Under the pieces are notes generated by a model that had not been told where the DNA came from, did not search any database, and was given only the letters and a program-made list of their open reading frames with translations. A stretch of 64,000 bases of DNA from Amphiduros pacificus (Eukaryota > Annelida > Polychaeta > Phyllodocida > Hesionidae): positions 10,080,309 to 10,144,308 of the forward strand of contig OX439010.1 of NCBI GenBank assembly GCA_949316495.1, in the 5' to 3' direction. Each line of letters begins with the position of its first letter. Positions within the stretch are counted from its first letter, which is position 1. This document shows, piece after piece, positions 40,886 through 53,800 of this stretch. Made by a program: the position numbers and the translations under genes.

Positions 40886-41394
40886 AAGTTCAATAAATGA
40901 TGGTAGGTTCTGCATTATGTAAATATTTTATCATTTAAAGTTTATGGCAATTTGTTCACATTTTCCCTCCAATTTTAAGCAAATCTGCTGTAGTTGAATG
41001 TTAAATGCTTTGGAATGTAAATATGTAACCTGTTGCCATGAATGTATTAAATCTAAAGGAGAATAATCCGGGATTGGTACCTTACTTGCCCAAGTGATTA
41101 GAAATTGAAGAGAAAATAGGTTGGAAGAGAATAGGTCTAAGAACTGGATATAACTGAAGATTGAAAAGACATCGACATAATATAAATATGAAACCTACCT
41201 GGAAAGTGAACAAAGTGGAGGATCAAAGCATTGTTTGGAGATTGTTCCAATCTCGTTACCAATTATTTTAATAACATAGGCTTCAGGTATTGCCTCTTGT
41301 TCCCATTGACCTTATTCAGAAGCCAGACATGGAAGTTTTTTAGCTGAGGAAAGCTATTTGTCCTAAAAGATACACAATACTAGTGGCTATTCCG

Positions 41395-41625
41395 TTTGCC
41401 ATTTAACATGTCGCCACAGGCTGTGATGCTGTACACTGGAGCACATGCATTGAAACAAAAGTTCCTGGGATTATCAAAAGGTTGTGGGTTCATTTCCTAG
41501 TCGTGCAGAGATTGTCCTTGAAAATGTTATGCGTCGCAGAGGTAGTGCTGCCTCGCTGAATTGAGAAGTAACTTTCTTCACGAAATACCTAGTGTTGAAA
41601 GTGATGCAGAACATGTCCATGGCTC
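41395..41625 (+). mobile_element. Decayed SINE related to 5795-6085
   Basis: It shares 'aaaggttgtgggtt' around the B box, then 'gtccttg' and 'gtgttgaaagtgatg' in the same order as the intact copy. The A box is degenerate. Confidence 0.6.
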
Positions 41626-41965
41626 CATTGGCTTTCTATGTCTATGACCAGAGATGGTCACCTCACTGGAAACTAAACTTCTGCTACTGGACAGAATGAA
41701 ATGAGGAAAAGCTATACACTACTAATCTTTATATCCTTAATACGATGGGACTACATTCTTTCACATCCAGGTCCTTTTCAGTAACCCTGTGGAGTGAATA
41801 AAGATTATTAGAACACTGCAGCGAATGTGAAATAGATCCCAAATATGTACAAAAGCTATAATATATAATTGCTTAATAGATAATCTTTATGTTCATGATT
41901 AAAAATATTTGAATGTTATGTTTATCTAATTTGTTTGGTAGAATTTGGAAGAAGTTTACTTTCAG

Positions 41966-42176
41966 TTCAAACAGAAGGAGCAGTTAGCACAGCTCATCTT
42001 AATCTTCTTGAATGGTAAATTCTTCTGAAATGCATTTTGTATTTTACATGTTTTCATTTAATTTACATTTATTTTCTTTTTATTTAAAGGTAAAGTAATG
42101 CAGAATAAATGGAAACATTGGGTCCTCCTTTGGTCCATCCTTGGAGCATATTGTAGAGGAAAACAAACCAATCCAT
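41966..42176 (+). ncRNA. Exon-triplet unit 11 (A and B)
   Basis: A 41966-42014 (after TTACTTTCAG, as in units 6-8) and B 42090-42176 (donor GTAAGC), with a 75-bp gap. B holds a start codon with a 26-codon frame that looks like a signal peptide (WVLLWSILGAYC), probably by chance. The C position is taken by a GC-richer exon pair at 42266-42580. Confidence 0.4.
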
Positions 42177-42265
42177 GTAAGCCTAGTCATTTAACCTTTA
42201 AATTGTTTACGCCGTGCCTAGAAAATTCTGCACTATATTATACTCCCTCTGGTATAATATTACAG

Positions 42266-42580
42266 GTATATCCCAGATAATCCCACCCACGACGTCCAGA
42301 TCCAAAGATGGGCGAAAGCCATGCATGAAGTCTTGCTTCCACTTGGGTTCAAGAAGACATCCTCTTTCCCTATGGACCGCGTAGGTATGGACATTATTTA
42401 ACGTTTTTACGTAGTCCATTTTGATTAAATCTAGCTAATTTGTTTTGTAATTCAGTGCTACGTGCAGCCGGCTGGACAGATGTGTATGTACGAAACTTCT
42501 ACAGTGACAAGTTGGTGCGAAATCACGGTGGTTGGGCGCACTTTTATAGACCTAGATTTTCAGACATCTATCTGCATTAG
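42266..42580 (+). CDS. Possible pair of coding exons of unknown gene
   Basis: Exons 42266-42384 (after ATTACAG, donor GTATGG) and 42456-42580 (after AATTCAG) join in phase 1 to give about 80 codons, with segments such as DVQIQRWAKAMHEVLLPLG and GWTDVYVRNFYSD, ending in TAG at 42578-42580. The GC content and codon-like texture stand out from the AT-rich surroundings. No upstream exon with the matching phase was found, and I do not recognise the product. It may be the tail of a host gene, a captured gene fragment or a transposon piece. An alternative frame of the second exon is also open. Confidence 0.3.
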
Positions 42581-43023
42581 ATTTTAATCTAATTTTGATA
42601 ATCGTATTGTAATATGGTCGTGATTGCGCACATATGAATTAGCTGTTATGATTTCTAGTACACTATTGTGAAAATAATGTAGCCTTAAATTTCCTGTGTT
42701 CTGTTCTGACTGTGGTTCCCGGTGTTATGAATCACAATTTAAACTGAATAATGTGTACAAGCTTATTATTTTCATAAATGATAATTTCTCAGGTCAAGAA
42801 ATCATTACAACTCTACCTGTGATTATAATACTCGCGCCACACTCGGAAATTGAAGGGTGACCTAAAACAAAGGTGCGGCAAACATATTTCTCATTTCATA
42901 TACTAACTTCTTCATAAATCGGCGTATACGCGGTTATAACAACCACCACCTGTTCAGGTAGAACCACCAGAACAAGGAAACCTCGCTAAATACTATCCTC
43001 TTGATGGTGCTTGGTTACAATCA

Positions 43024-43330
43024 AAGTTGCACCCTTGAAGTTGTTAATCAAAAATGTTCAAAAATTGAGAGTACCAAATTGCACCCTTGGGCTCAAACAA
43101 GATTTCTGGACCAAATTGCACACTTGGGCAAAGAAAAAGCAACTTGTACCAAATTGAACACTTGGACAAGGTCCTTGAAAAAAGCAAAAAAGAAGAGTAC
43201 CAAATTGCACCCTTGGGCTCCAACAAAGATCCACAAAGTGGAACAAATATAAGCACAAAGTCAAACAAAAAATCTATGTACCAAGCTGAACCCTTGGTGA
43301 GTACCAAATTGAATCCTTGGACTCTGGGGG
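43024..43330. repeat. Imperfect repeat cluster
   Basis: Six or more irregular copies of 'taccaaattgcacccttgg' spaced about 40-60 bp apart, in the intron before unit 12. Confidence 0.7.
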
Positions 43331-43850
43331 AAACAAAACAAACAACTCCTGAAGGAAATTTTGGCAATACTTCCAACAAATCCAGGAGTACTGCATTGAT
43401 AATGATGAATGACACAAGCAATGCATGATTCAAAGAAACACAATGGGTACTGCCTTGCACAAAGCCAGCAAATATGAAGAAAAGATGCTACTATTACGTG
43501 GCGATGTTCACCCACATCCAGGGCCTGTTTAATTTCCTTGTAGAGAACAAAGAATTGCCAAAAATCGGAGCCATGCAGTGGGACACATAATGGATAGTGT
43601 AGGTGACTAGGAAGCTCTAGTTCGTAGCTCAAATAACTCACATTTATGAAAATTAGACATACCATGTTGATGAAGGTCTTCCACAGGAATAAGTTCCATC
43701 CTAAATTATAGGTCGTGCATGGATTCAAAGTGTTGTGTGCCAGTCGTTTTCAGCTTTCCTGTTGCTTTGAACAAGCAATGTACCTACAGGACTTTCCATT
43801 GCTTTTGAAATCCCAAGTTTATTTTATTTTTATTTTTATTTTGCCCATTG

Positions 43851-44034
43851 AACTGATATTGGCGAGGAACGATCTTCATGTGGTGCCCTCTGGTCTGAAG
43901 ACAAAACATGGACACGCCAGGTGAGCACACCTTCTTTTAATACTTGTATTTTAATTCCAGAAATGGAGACTGCGGAGGCTGCAAAATTTCTGTTCCTGAT
44001 AATTTTTCTCCATAAAGATCACGTCTTGGACAGG
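43851..44034 (+). ncRNA. Exon-triplet unit 12 (B and C)
   Basis: B ends at 43920 (donor GTGAGC), the gap is 40 bp, and C is 43961-44034, beginning AAATGGAGACTGC, which resembles the AAATGAAGTCTGC of units 4-7. The A exon was not identified. Confidence 0.4.
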
Positions 44035-44777
44035 TAAATGGTCTGTGGAATGGGTAAGCTCAAGATTATATACATTTAGAATTCATTCATATAACATTGT
44101 GACAGGAACCTGGTTTATATGAAGCTGGTTTATATGAAGGAAGAATGAGCTAATTTTTTTACCAAATAAACTATAGCTGAACGTATTATGGTCCATACCA
44201 CGAGGGCTGAAGTTGATACATTGTGGAAAGGAATGGTAAAGTGCAACGGGAAGGGAGACTAAAAGATACGGATACTGAAAGGCTAAACAATACATTGTGG
44301 AAAGCAAGGCTCTCGCATATTGTGAAAGGAAGGATAATTTTAGCACGGTCCAACACAACTGATGAAACTAAATGACTTCTTACCAGATTTTTCAAATATT
44401 CATACATTTTCTTTCTTTTGCAGATGTACCTGAATCGAAGCTGGAGGATTTTGTAACTGATATTTCTAGTTTGGGAAAGTAAATGCGCTACAAAATAAAT
44501 GATAAATAATTGATATTATGATAAATTAGAGTTGCAATATCAAACAGATTGGTGGGATAAATGGGGTTCAGAGGGCAGGGATAAATGGATCTGTGTATTT
44601 TCAGCCTTTCAGGGTAGGCGTATCAAATTCAACCTTTAACACTGGACATTACTTCTGCCTCTATCTGACCTTTGACCCAGCGAACCCAGATGGAAATATT
44701 TTTTTGATGGTACATATGAAGACATTGTGTAGTTTTAAATGGAATTCATTTCTTATTTTTGTAAATATTTTTCCAGG

Positions 44778-45195
44778 CTGCCACGGAGACTACGAACGAG
44801 GGTCCGGCCGCTGCCACGGAGACTACGAACGAGGGTCCGGCCGCTGCCACGGAGACTACGAACGAGGGTCCGGCCGCTGCCACGGCCACTACGAACGAGG
44901 GTCCGGCCGCTGCCACGGCCACGGAGACTACGAACGAGGGTCCGGCCGCTGCCACGGCCACGGAGACTACGAACGGGGGTCCGGCCGCTGCCACGGAGAC
45001 TACGAACGAGGGTCCGGCCGCTGCCACGGAGACTACGAACGAGGGTCCGGCCGCTGCCACGGAGACTACGAACGAGGGTCCGGCCGCTGCCACGGAGACT
45101 ACGAACGAGGGTCCGGCCGCTGCCACGGAGACTACGAACGAGGGTCCGGCCGCTGCCACGGAGACTACGAACGAGGGTCCGGCCGCTGCCACGGG
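44778..45195 (+). repeat. GC-rich 33-bp minisatellite (about 12 copies)
   Basis: The unit contains 'ggagactacgaacgagggtc' and 'cggccgctgccac'; a few copies are six bases longer. All lengths are multiples of three, so several frames stay open for about 140 codons. The array starts right after a splice-acceptor-like TTTTTCCAG at 44777, in the place a B exon would have. No coding context supports translation. Confidence 0.95.
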
Positions 45196-45695
45196 AAGAT
45201 GCCAAAATTGGACATAGTCATTTGACTCATTGCTATCTTAAAGGCGAAGATCAGCCACAGTGTATTGGATGTCAAAGAGCTATGACTATTAGACTTATTT
45301 TAATTGAATGTATCAATTTTGATATAATTAGGACTCAATATTTTAATGTACAGGATTTACATTCGTTATTTGATACTGTAGATACTTCTGTGATAGTATC
45401 TTTTTAAAACTAAATAGGACTTTATAACCAATTTTAAGTGTGGAGCTCTTGTTTACTTAGGTCATTGGCCTATTTATCAAGAACCGCGAACATCAGATGG
45501 TATTTAAAGTCTTTTAAATTGAATTTATTTATACAAATTTGTTATATCTATAACTGATATTGAAAGGGTTATTTGTTTACATGTCATTGGTTATTTGTTT
45601 ACATGTCATTGATTTTATAAAAGTTTTAGGCACTGAATAACCTTAGTGGTTGATGTGCCTCGAAGCAACCATTCATTCATTCCTTTTTGATCTTG
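45196..45695 (+). mobile_element. Non-LTR retrotransposon (LINE) 3' end
   Basis: The frame ending at 45405-45407 reads IGHSHLTHCYLKGED then QPQCIGCQRAMTIRLILIEC. This is the typical C-terminal segment after the RNase H region of Jockey/I-like LINE polyproteins (LTH..L.KGE..P.C..C....T..HIL.EC). A 3' UTR of about 280 bp follows, with 'ggcactgaataacctt' and a tail of ATTC repeats near 45675. The element is 5' truncated: nothing of the reverse transcriptase remains, and the 33-bp array sits at the truncation point. Confidence 0.8.
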
Positions 45696-45699
45696 CAGA

Positions 45700-47090
45700 T
45701 CTTTTTCCATTGTAATTGAAATATAAAGGTTATACATAAAGCATTGCATATACACATTGGTTACTTTCCATTTCGACAACTGAAAGGTGTACAGTGCTGT
45801 ATTCAGAATAAAAATAGCAAGTAATGCTGTGGCAGGGATTGTAACCAAAATAGAATTAGTTTGAAATTGTGATCTGTTTTTTGACTTTATTGGCTCTTGT
45901 AAATGCTACATAATTTCATAATGAGAACTTAATGATAAATAATTGATAAATGACTGCTTGAAACATTGAAAAATGTTGCCAAAATGTGATGCACAAATAT
46001 TGAAATAAAAGTGTTTGAAACTATTTTGCATTGTTGAAGTTCTGTGGGTACAGTTAACATTCAGTTACAATGGTACAAAAATAAGCCTTACAAATAGAAA
46101 TATCGCATTGTATGAAATTGCATGAAATTATTTATTCTAGCTTCATTAAATTGGTTTTGGGCAATCTGCATATTTTTAGAAATGTGGATGCCACCACTTT
46201 CATTGTTCTCCCATTCAATGCTGGCTAATTAAAATGGGCATTTATTGGAATCTGGGAAACTACCAAATGACTTTTTTTTTGCAAGGTTTCTGAAATTTCT
46301 GGAAATGCTCACAAAGTAGTTTAAATCCCAGAGCAGTCTTGAGCACATAATTTTGGCCAATCAAAATGCATATTTCATTATATATTGAACAGAATGACAA
46401 AATTTCTCCCACACCCCTCTGCAGTTCTGCAATGCATAACTACAATTTCCAGTATTTTATCGTCCAACATTTGTGGGGCAAAAATATAAAAAACCAAAAT
46501 ATTTATTTCAATATTTAATTGCAGATTGATCACATGGTCATTTATTAACATTAATGGAGGATGCTTTGATAAAATCGCACCTTGTTATATTCAATTCCTC
46601 AAGCAAACCTTTGCTTATGGGGTCTGATTTTAATTCATGGAACAAATTTAATTTCTCTTACTAGATTACAAGTTTCTGGACCAATCAAAGAAACTAGAAG
46701 CTTTCATTTTAATTTCCCTTTAAAAAAAAATATTTGTGAGAAGCAGGAACGTTGAACGCATAAAGGGGGAAAAATATAAAATGCACCTAAAAATGGAATA
46801 AAATATATAGAATGGCCCAGCATAGGAATTAAATTTAGTAATGGCCTCTCATTGGAAACCAATCCGGATTGTTATTGTTTCAATAGATCTGTTCTTCATT
46901 AACATAAGAGTGAGAATGGACCACTCCAGCCACTGTCTTGATACTTCACTGCAGTAACACCAGTGGCCATTTCAAATCCTATCAATCCGTACATTACAAT
47001 GCAAACTCCATCATTTCTATTGTTTCAAAATATTTTTATTCTCTGCCACACAAGCTTGCCAGCAAAATAACCTACAATTATCAGTACCCA
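45700..47090. other. Gene-free stretch downstream of FOCAD
   Basis: AT-rich sequence with no supported gene. A minus-strand AATAAA at 47035-47040 could end the FOCAD transcript beyond the adjoining array. Confidence 0.4.
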
Positions 47091-47099
47091 ACTATCAAA

Positions 47100-47897
47100 C
47101 TACACCTATTAACCTATGCACATCAACCTGAGCAGATCAACCTAAACAGGTCAAGATACATAGGTCAACCTGAGCAGGTCAACCTAAACAGGTCAAGATA
47201 CACAGGTAACAGTGATGAAAGTCTTCAGGAAATAACCTGAATTCAGGTTTTTTTCTTCAAATGTGAAATTCAAAATGGTCTGAACTCAGTCTGAAACATC
47301 CAAAAATGACATTTCTGAAAGGGGGTAGGGGTATCTTCAGGTTAATTTTTAAGGGTTTCAGGTTTTTTCCTGAATGCTGACTTTAATCACTGAGGTAAAC
47401 ATGAGTAGATCAACCTACACAGGTCAAGATACATAGGTCAACCTGAGCAGATCAACCTATACAGGTCATCCTAAACAGATCAACCTAAACAGGTCAAGAT
47501 ACACGGGTAAACATGAGTAGATCAACCTACACAGGTCAGGATACATAGGTCAAGATACATAGGTCAACCTGAGCAGGTCAACCTAAACAGGTCAAGATAC
47601 ACAGGTAAACATGAGTAGATCAACCTACACAGGTCAGGATACATAGGTCAACCTGAGCATATCAACCTATACAGGTCATCCTATGCAGGTCAACATGAGC
47701 AGATCAACCTACACAGGTTAATATACATAGGTCAACCTGAGCAGGTCAACCTGAGCAGGTCAACCTAAACAGGTCAAGATACACAGGTGAACATGAGCAG
47801 ATCAACCTAAACAGGTCAAGATACACAGGACTGAGGTGAACATGAGCAGGTCAACCTGAGCAGATCAAGATACACAGGTCAACCTGAGCAGGTCAAC
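47100..47897. repeat. Degenerate 14-25 bp repeat array abutting the FOCAD stop codon
   Basis: Irregular copies of 'aggtcaacctgagcag' and 'gatcaacctaaacaggtcaa' fill most of 47100-47890, with a 130-bp non-repeat island at about 47220-47390. The FOCAD stop (minus strand TGTGTAGGTTGACC) is itself written in the repeat motif, so the array begins at the end of the coding sequence. Confidence 0.9.
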
Positions 47898-50800
47898 CTA
47901 CACAACATAAGCTTGGCTCCATATTGTGATTTTCTTGAAGTCTTTTGTATGTCTCAGCCCATGCAAACATTCTGAAATAAACAAAAAGAAACTAACATTT
48001 AGCAACACCTCATCTCATGTTATATAATGATATATTACCTCATGTATCAAGAATAAATTAGGAACATTAATCATGCTGACTTTTTACTTTATTAAATTTC
48101 ATCCTCTAATTGACATTAATTCCATGTGAAAAATAGGTCTTTTTAAAAGATGATTCAATGGAAACAAAAGACTTGAATCAGTATTTCTCATGTTTTCAGA
48201 AGCAACTCTCCGATTATTTTCTGAAAGTTTAATTGCCTACCACATGAGCTCTTACATCATTGGGTTAAATATATTATTAAAAGAAAATACTAGCACACTC
48301 AAGTGTGCTGCTGTATTCCTTTTAAAATAGGTTCATGCTCTGTTGTAATTTGGGTAAATTACAGTTTAATGTTTATATTCTCACCAAGAAGATTGCACTT
48401 ATGTTCCGTCCACTGCTGTTTTTCACACATCTGAGACACGGATATGAACCAGTCTAATATCTGAAAAGAAAATGACGAAAAAATTCAATGAAACATTGGA
48501 AAAAAAAATTGGAAATTGTTCAAATTTTGAAAACAATATGTAGTTCTAAAGTTTGTATAATGGTTTCTTTGGTCCTATACCTTTGGTGCTAGTTGTTTCC
48601 AAGGTTCCATAGATACCAGTGACTCTGTGGCTCTTGGAAGCAAATCCCAAAGTGTAGCAGAAATGAGTTTGTCTGCTCCTGATTGGCTGGTTTTATGGGA
48701 GCAGTCTCGCAGGGGCACTAATCCCAAAATGTGATTGGCTCTCATATCTGACCATGTGATCACTGCACAACTCATTAGATTTATTGCAAATTCCACAACC
48801 TGTATGGAAAAAATAGATATTAGTTATTCAAAGTCAATAATAAATAAGCTTTGTTTATTTTTATCAATGACCTTTTTTCAACACTTCACATGCTAAAATC
48901 ATCTCAGATAGAAAACTTGTCACTTAGATTCCAATGCCCTACCCTTTACAAAGAGTGATTGGGTATCTTTATTTTGCATTATTACATAGACATGACAACA
49001 CAAACCACAGCCTTTGATAATCCAATCATCAACCACTGGTGTGAGTGAAAACAACCCACTTGTTAATTCCACCTTTCTTAATCATGCAACTTGAGCAAAG
49101 TTCTTCTCTCAACCAGGAATTGTTCCATACCCATTTATTAAACAAGACAAGTTTATTTTTTTTTATAAATCAGACAATATGTTGCATTGTCACATCCCAA
49201 CCTGCTTTAAATCTTTATCCGATGTTTGAGGTAATGGTACAATTGATGTGGCTAAATTTTTAATATGTCCCATTAACTCCATCAGCCACTGGACACGCTT
49301 CACTGCACTACAGTACTCCAAGTCACATGACATGCAGCCATGGAAACAGCATGCCAGTAACCAGAGCAACAAATTCTCATCTCTGAAATAAAGGAAATCT
49401 ATAATTTAAAACTTATTTTTGTATCCCTCAAACCATATAAATTTTGATTTCTTTAGAAAAGTCAAATCCAGGCAAGCTTATTTATGTAAGAAATTCTCAC
49501 AAAAAGCCAATATATTTAAACATTTATTTTTAACAACAGTCCAACAATACATTTACATCATAAAACTAGTAAAAACAAAGGTGACTCTGCTGTTCAAATA
49601 AGTCTCTTTTCACTCACCTGTGTTTGTGGTACATGGCGCCCTCTATGGCCTTGTTGAGCCACTGTAGTGGCTGTATGCCTTTGCTCACAAGAAAGCAACG
49701 GACAAATGTGTCCTTGATTGTGGCTCCCTCTGGTGCCCAAGTGCTCTGACTCAGCACCCGGTCCACCACTTCATCTGGAACTTCTTGCAGACACCCACAT
49801 AGGGCAGCAAGTACAGACACCTGCAAAGTATTACATCACACAAAACATTAACATTCTCAGAACACGAAATAATATAAACAGTTAAAAATCTTGAAACAAT
49901 ATAAGTGAAAAATGTATGGAGCCATGTATTACTCCAAAATTTGCCTGAAATGACTTACAGAGGCAGAGTCTGGGACTGCAGCATAAATCTTCTCCAGGGT
50001 GACATAGAGAAGGAGGGTGACGGCCTGGGGTGGGTCAGGTACTTGTAGTGCCCCCTGTAGGCCAGCGAGAGCAGCACAACAGTCAGCCTCATTCTCATGA
50101 CTATTATTCTTGTCTTCTTGTTCATCAGCTGGGCCAAAAACTGCCAGAAGATGTCCATCAAAGAACTGTTTCAGTTTCCCACATGGAATACTCTTGATGA
50201 GAGATCCCAGACTTTGATAAAGCACTGTTAAACTTTCTTTCTGTAAAACACACAGGGAAACAATTCTGTTCACTCCTAAAATTTGTTTTATATTGAAATA
50301 TATATAAAATGAGATAAAAAAATTTGTCTCTTTAAACAGTTTCTTATATCTTTAAAAAGTAAGCTTAAAACAGCAAAGACAGTATTGTAAACTGTTTAAG
50401 CTTACTTTTTAAACTGTTTGAGCTTACTTTTTAAACTGTTTTTTAGTTTACTTTTTAAACTGTTTTGCTTACTTAAAAATGATCATTTTAACAAATAAAA
50501 AAATAATCAGTACATAATTGTATACCACCAAAAAAAATTAAGAAAATGAAATAAGTGAACCTGTATAGAATGCACGAGAGGCGGAATCATCCATGAGCCG
50601 AGGAGCAGAGCTGCACTGGGTGATCCAGAACTCTGACGTACCGCTAGTTCCACACACAACTTCTGAACTGCACCATCTGATAAACAATACACAATAAATA
50701 TGTGAATATTCAATCTAACATGATTTCTGCTATTATCAATCCTATTTAGGCATTTTTGTCCTTTTGGTGAATAATGTTAACAAGAGGAAAAAATTCTCTA

Positions 50801-53800
50801 TTTAAACTATCATTGGCAAAAATCGTTAACGTTTCTATATAATGCAAACTCAGAAGATGTTAATAAGAGCACTGAAATTTGTCAGCATATATACCATAGC
50901 CAACCCTGAGGAGAGGGGAGAGAACGGAGGCCCAGTTGAGGGGAGGTAAGGTCTGGTGGGGGCCAGAGATCATACAGCGCAGGGCAACCAACACATGGTC
51001 CTGCGGGACACTATGAGGCCCTTGCTTCCCCGCTCCCATCAACAGCTCCACCAGGGGGCGCACTATGCTGGTCTCATTCAAATACTGGTAGCTAGAGGGC
51101 ACTGCAAGATGTCAATAAAACATGCAAATAAAAGTGAGAACAATTGATTGAACATGCTTAATGTTGGCCTCTGTTTCCTTAGAGACCAACTTACTTGAAG
51201 TTGTAAATTATGTTTTTACTGCTTTATATCATATATTTTAATAATGCACCTTTTATATAATTTACATATGCAATCAATTTTGAATAGAAGCTGTAAAATG
51301 TGGAAATATTCCATCCAATATCAATGATCACTTGAATACAAAGTATCTTTTTCAAACAAATTTCTATGTTGTTGAATACTGACCACTAGCCCTGCCCTGT
51401 GTGCTCTGACAATGGGCCATGTGCAGGTCACCTGACATGTAGGCTGCAGCACACTGCAGGACCGGGCTCGACGATGTAGTCAGCAGCTGATTGGCCAGTT
51501 TGACGACCTCATTCATATTCAGTCCTGCCCCTCTGCTGACTGCAGATTGTCCCTAAAATAAAACACTCACATGAAACTGATTTTTTTTTTTTTCGCATTT
51601 GTTTGCCTTCAGGGCTAGATGTTCAGGGCTCCAACATGATTAAGCTGTAAGTCTATGGAGCAAACACATATGTCCATGTCTGCCTTATTTTAACATTGTA
51701 GTTCCTGTTTATACCATTAGATGGCAGTGATTTGGATTTGCAAGAAGAGTAAAAATCTTGTCTACACGGAGTCTAGATTTTAACCTTATATTCTTCATAT
51801 GCGCAAGCTTGCTTTAAAAAAAAATCAGCCCTTGTTTTGCTTGCCTTTGTTTTGCCCTCTTTGAGGTTTCTACTGATTAGGCTGAAAGTCTGGAGCATAC
51901 ATGTATTGTTACCCTATGTCGGCCATGTTTAAATGTGACCAGCTTCTTTTACCCTACGAGATAGCACTTTTTCAATTGAACGTATATAAGTGGAAAGTCA
52001 TCTGGTATTGTAGTAGAGTATGGTCACTTTACTTTGAGACTTGGGGGAGCATAATTGGTTTGTTTTTATCTTATTATTAGTTTATACATGAGGATTTCCT
52101 TATATTGAAAGTGCTGCACAATCTTTTTTAAATCTCCACTTGTTTAAATTGGTACTGCATGTTGTATTCTATTTTCCAAAAATGACCTCAGTTATTGAAG
52201 AAACCTTGGAATATTTTTCCCTCTATCTTTCTTTCTTGTGAATAAACTAGACATATCGTGATCCCTTAGCTGCTAAAATTTTGCCAAAAAGGGAGAAAAG
52301 CAATTCTTTTGAACTCAAACCTCAATATTTATATATAGATTTATGACATTTCCAGTGTTATAGTAGATACGCAGGTATATACAGGCATGTGGGCTGTAAT
52401 ATATAACTTACTGGGATATATAGATTTATGACATTTCCAGCGTTATAGTAGATACGCAGGTATATACTGGAATATGGGCTGTAATATATAACTTACTGGG
52501 ATCCATACAGAGTGAGCTCCCACTATCGCCATCAGTCCCGAGAAATGACTCAGTCTCTCTGATATCTCACTGCTCTGTAATGCAAAAATACCAAACTATT
52601 CAAAGCAAGCAAAATATACACAATCTTTAATATTCATGAAATATTTATGCAATACAAAACAAATAACATCTTTATTCTTTTCAATTATTATAACTGATGC
52701 CACATTTGGTCTTTTTTCCATTAATTATCCCCAAAACCAAAACATAAATCTTGATTATCAACTGTGTTAAAGAAAGTTGACACACTTCATCAGAGGCAGT
52801 TTTGAGCCATGTGTTGTAGAGTTTGTCAGCAAGGTCTCCCACGGTGGAGTGTTCGCCTTTCACCAAGCCATCACACACCAATCCTACAGACACGCACACT
52901 CCTATGTTCTGAAATCACATCGATATTACATGAATATTTATGTGATTTAAATCTGCATAATTATTTCATAATCATAAACACCTACTCGTTCATTATCTTT
53001 ATTATATCACAATATCTAAATTTTTAATCAAATGACATTTTTTAGTTATTTCTCACTTTAAATTTAAACGTTATTCTGCTATCGGTCCCATCCTATTTCT
53101 GGTACCCTATATTTATCAAGACACATGAACCATTTTTGACATTCAAAATATTACCAGGTTTTCAGTGTTTTGGAAATTCCTAAGAAGTTTCTTACCTGGG
53201 GCTGCTGGCAGTGGGCCTCATACAGCTTGGCAACAATTGTGTTCACAACCTCTGTTGTCATGACATTGGAACAATAGGATGCCACGGCAACGCAGGCAAG
53301 ACTCACACACACTCCCTGCAAGAACGATGCGAATAAACTTCTTTAAGATTGTTGATCAGAATATCCGAAATTTTATGAGGAAATGTACAATATTATTTTT
53401 TTCGAATCGAAGTGACATCAAACTAACCGATACCTTACCTGATAAACCTCATCTGCAGGATCTGCTGTTTCCATAGCAACCATGAGTTTTTCATGCATTG
53501 AGCATACATGAACTCTGGTGTCAGTTTTCCCATCAATGCACATTGCACACAGGGCAATCCCAAGACCCACCAGACTTCCTAACCTGAAATATAAGCCACG
53601 ACTATTACATTTCGAAATGATGCACCGATTCATGGTTTTATATATCTAAAATGGATTATTCAACTTTTTATCATAAGTGGCATCTTGAATGTTTGGTGAC
53701 ATAAAAAAATGTTTTATTACATTGTAACACTGTCAAGTGTACATTGAGACCTTGATTGTGGTCACCCTGAGTACCTGTTTGGTATATGTGAGAAGCAGGC

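Larger units (their letters stand above)
23909..44477 (+). ncRNA. Putative multi-exon noncoding RNA locus made of tandem exon-triplet units
   Basis: From the promoter at 23.9 kb, splice-site-bounded segments recur on the plus strand: leader exons 23909-23978 and 24848-24975, then about twelve units each holding short exons A (about 45 nt, ending AATG|GTA or similar), B (70-113 nt, ending AG|GTAGGC or GTAAGC) and C (45-85 nt, often ending GGGCAG|GTAAG). All three frames of exon 2 contain stops. The same exons in different units differ by non-triplet indels, so no long protein can be conserved. The last credible boundary is near 44.48 kb (exon 44425-44477), just before a GC-rich array. Splice signals are kept while frames are not, which fits a spliced noncoding RNA, possibly a host transcript. 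Alternatives are a decayed coding-gene array or several separate transcripts. I see no convincing box C/D or H/ACA small RNA in the introns. Confidence 0.5.

Noticed and set aside
42098-42176. Signal peptide start of a secreted protein in unit 11
   Set aside because: The phase does not match the following open exon frame, and equivalent B exons of other units have no such frame.
24000-44000. Intronic C/D or H/ACA snoRNAs or microRNA hairpins in the noncoding locus
   Set aside because: I looked for RUGAUGA/CUGA pairs and long stems; hits were isolated and not kept among units. A covariance search would be needed to exclude them fully.
44746-45225. A coding gene of 11-residue repeats in the GC-rich array
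   Set aside because: All frames are open because of the 33-bp period, and none has a supported start or partner exon.
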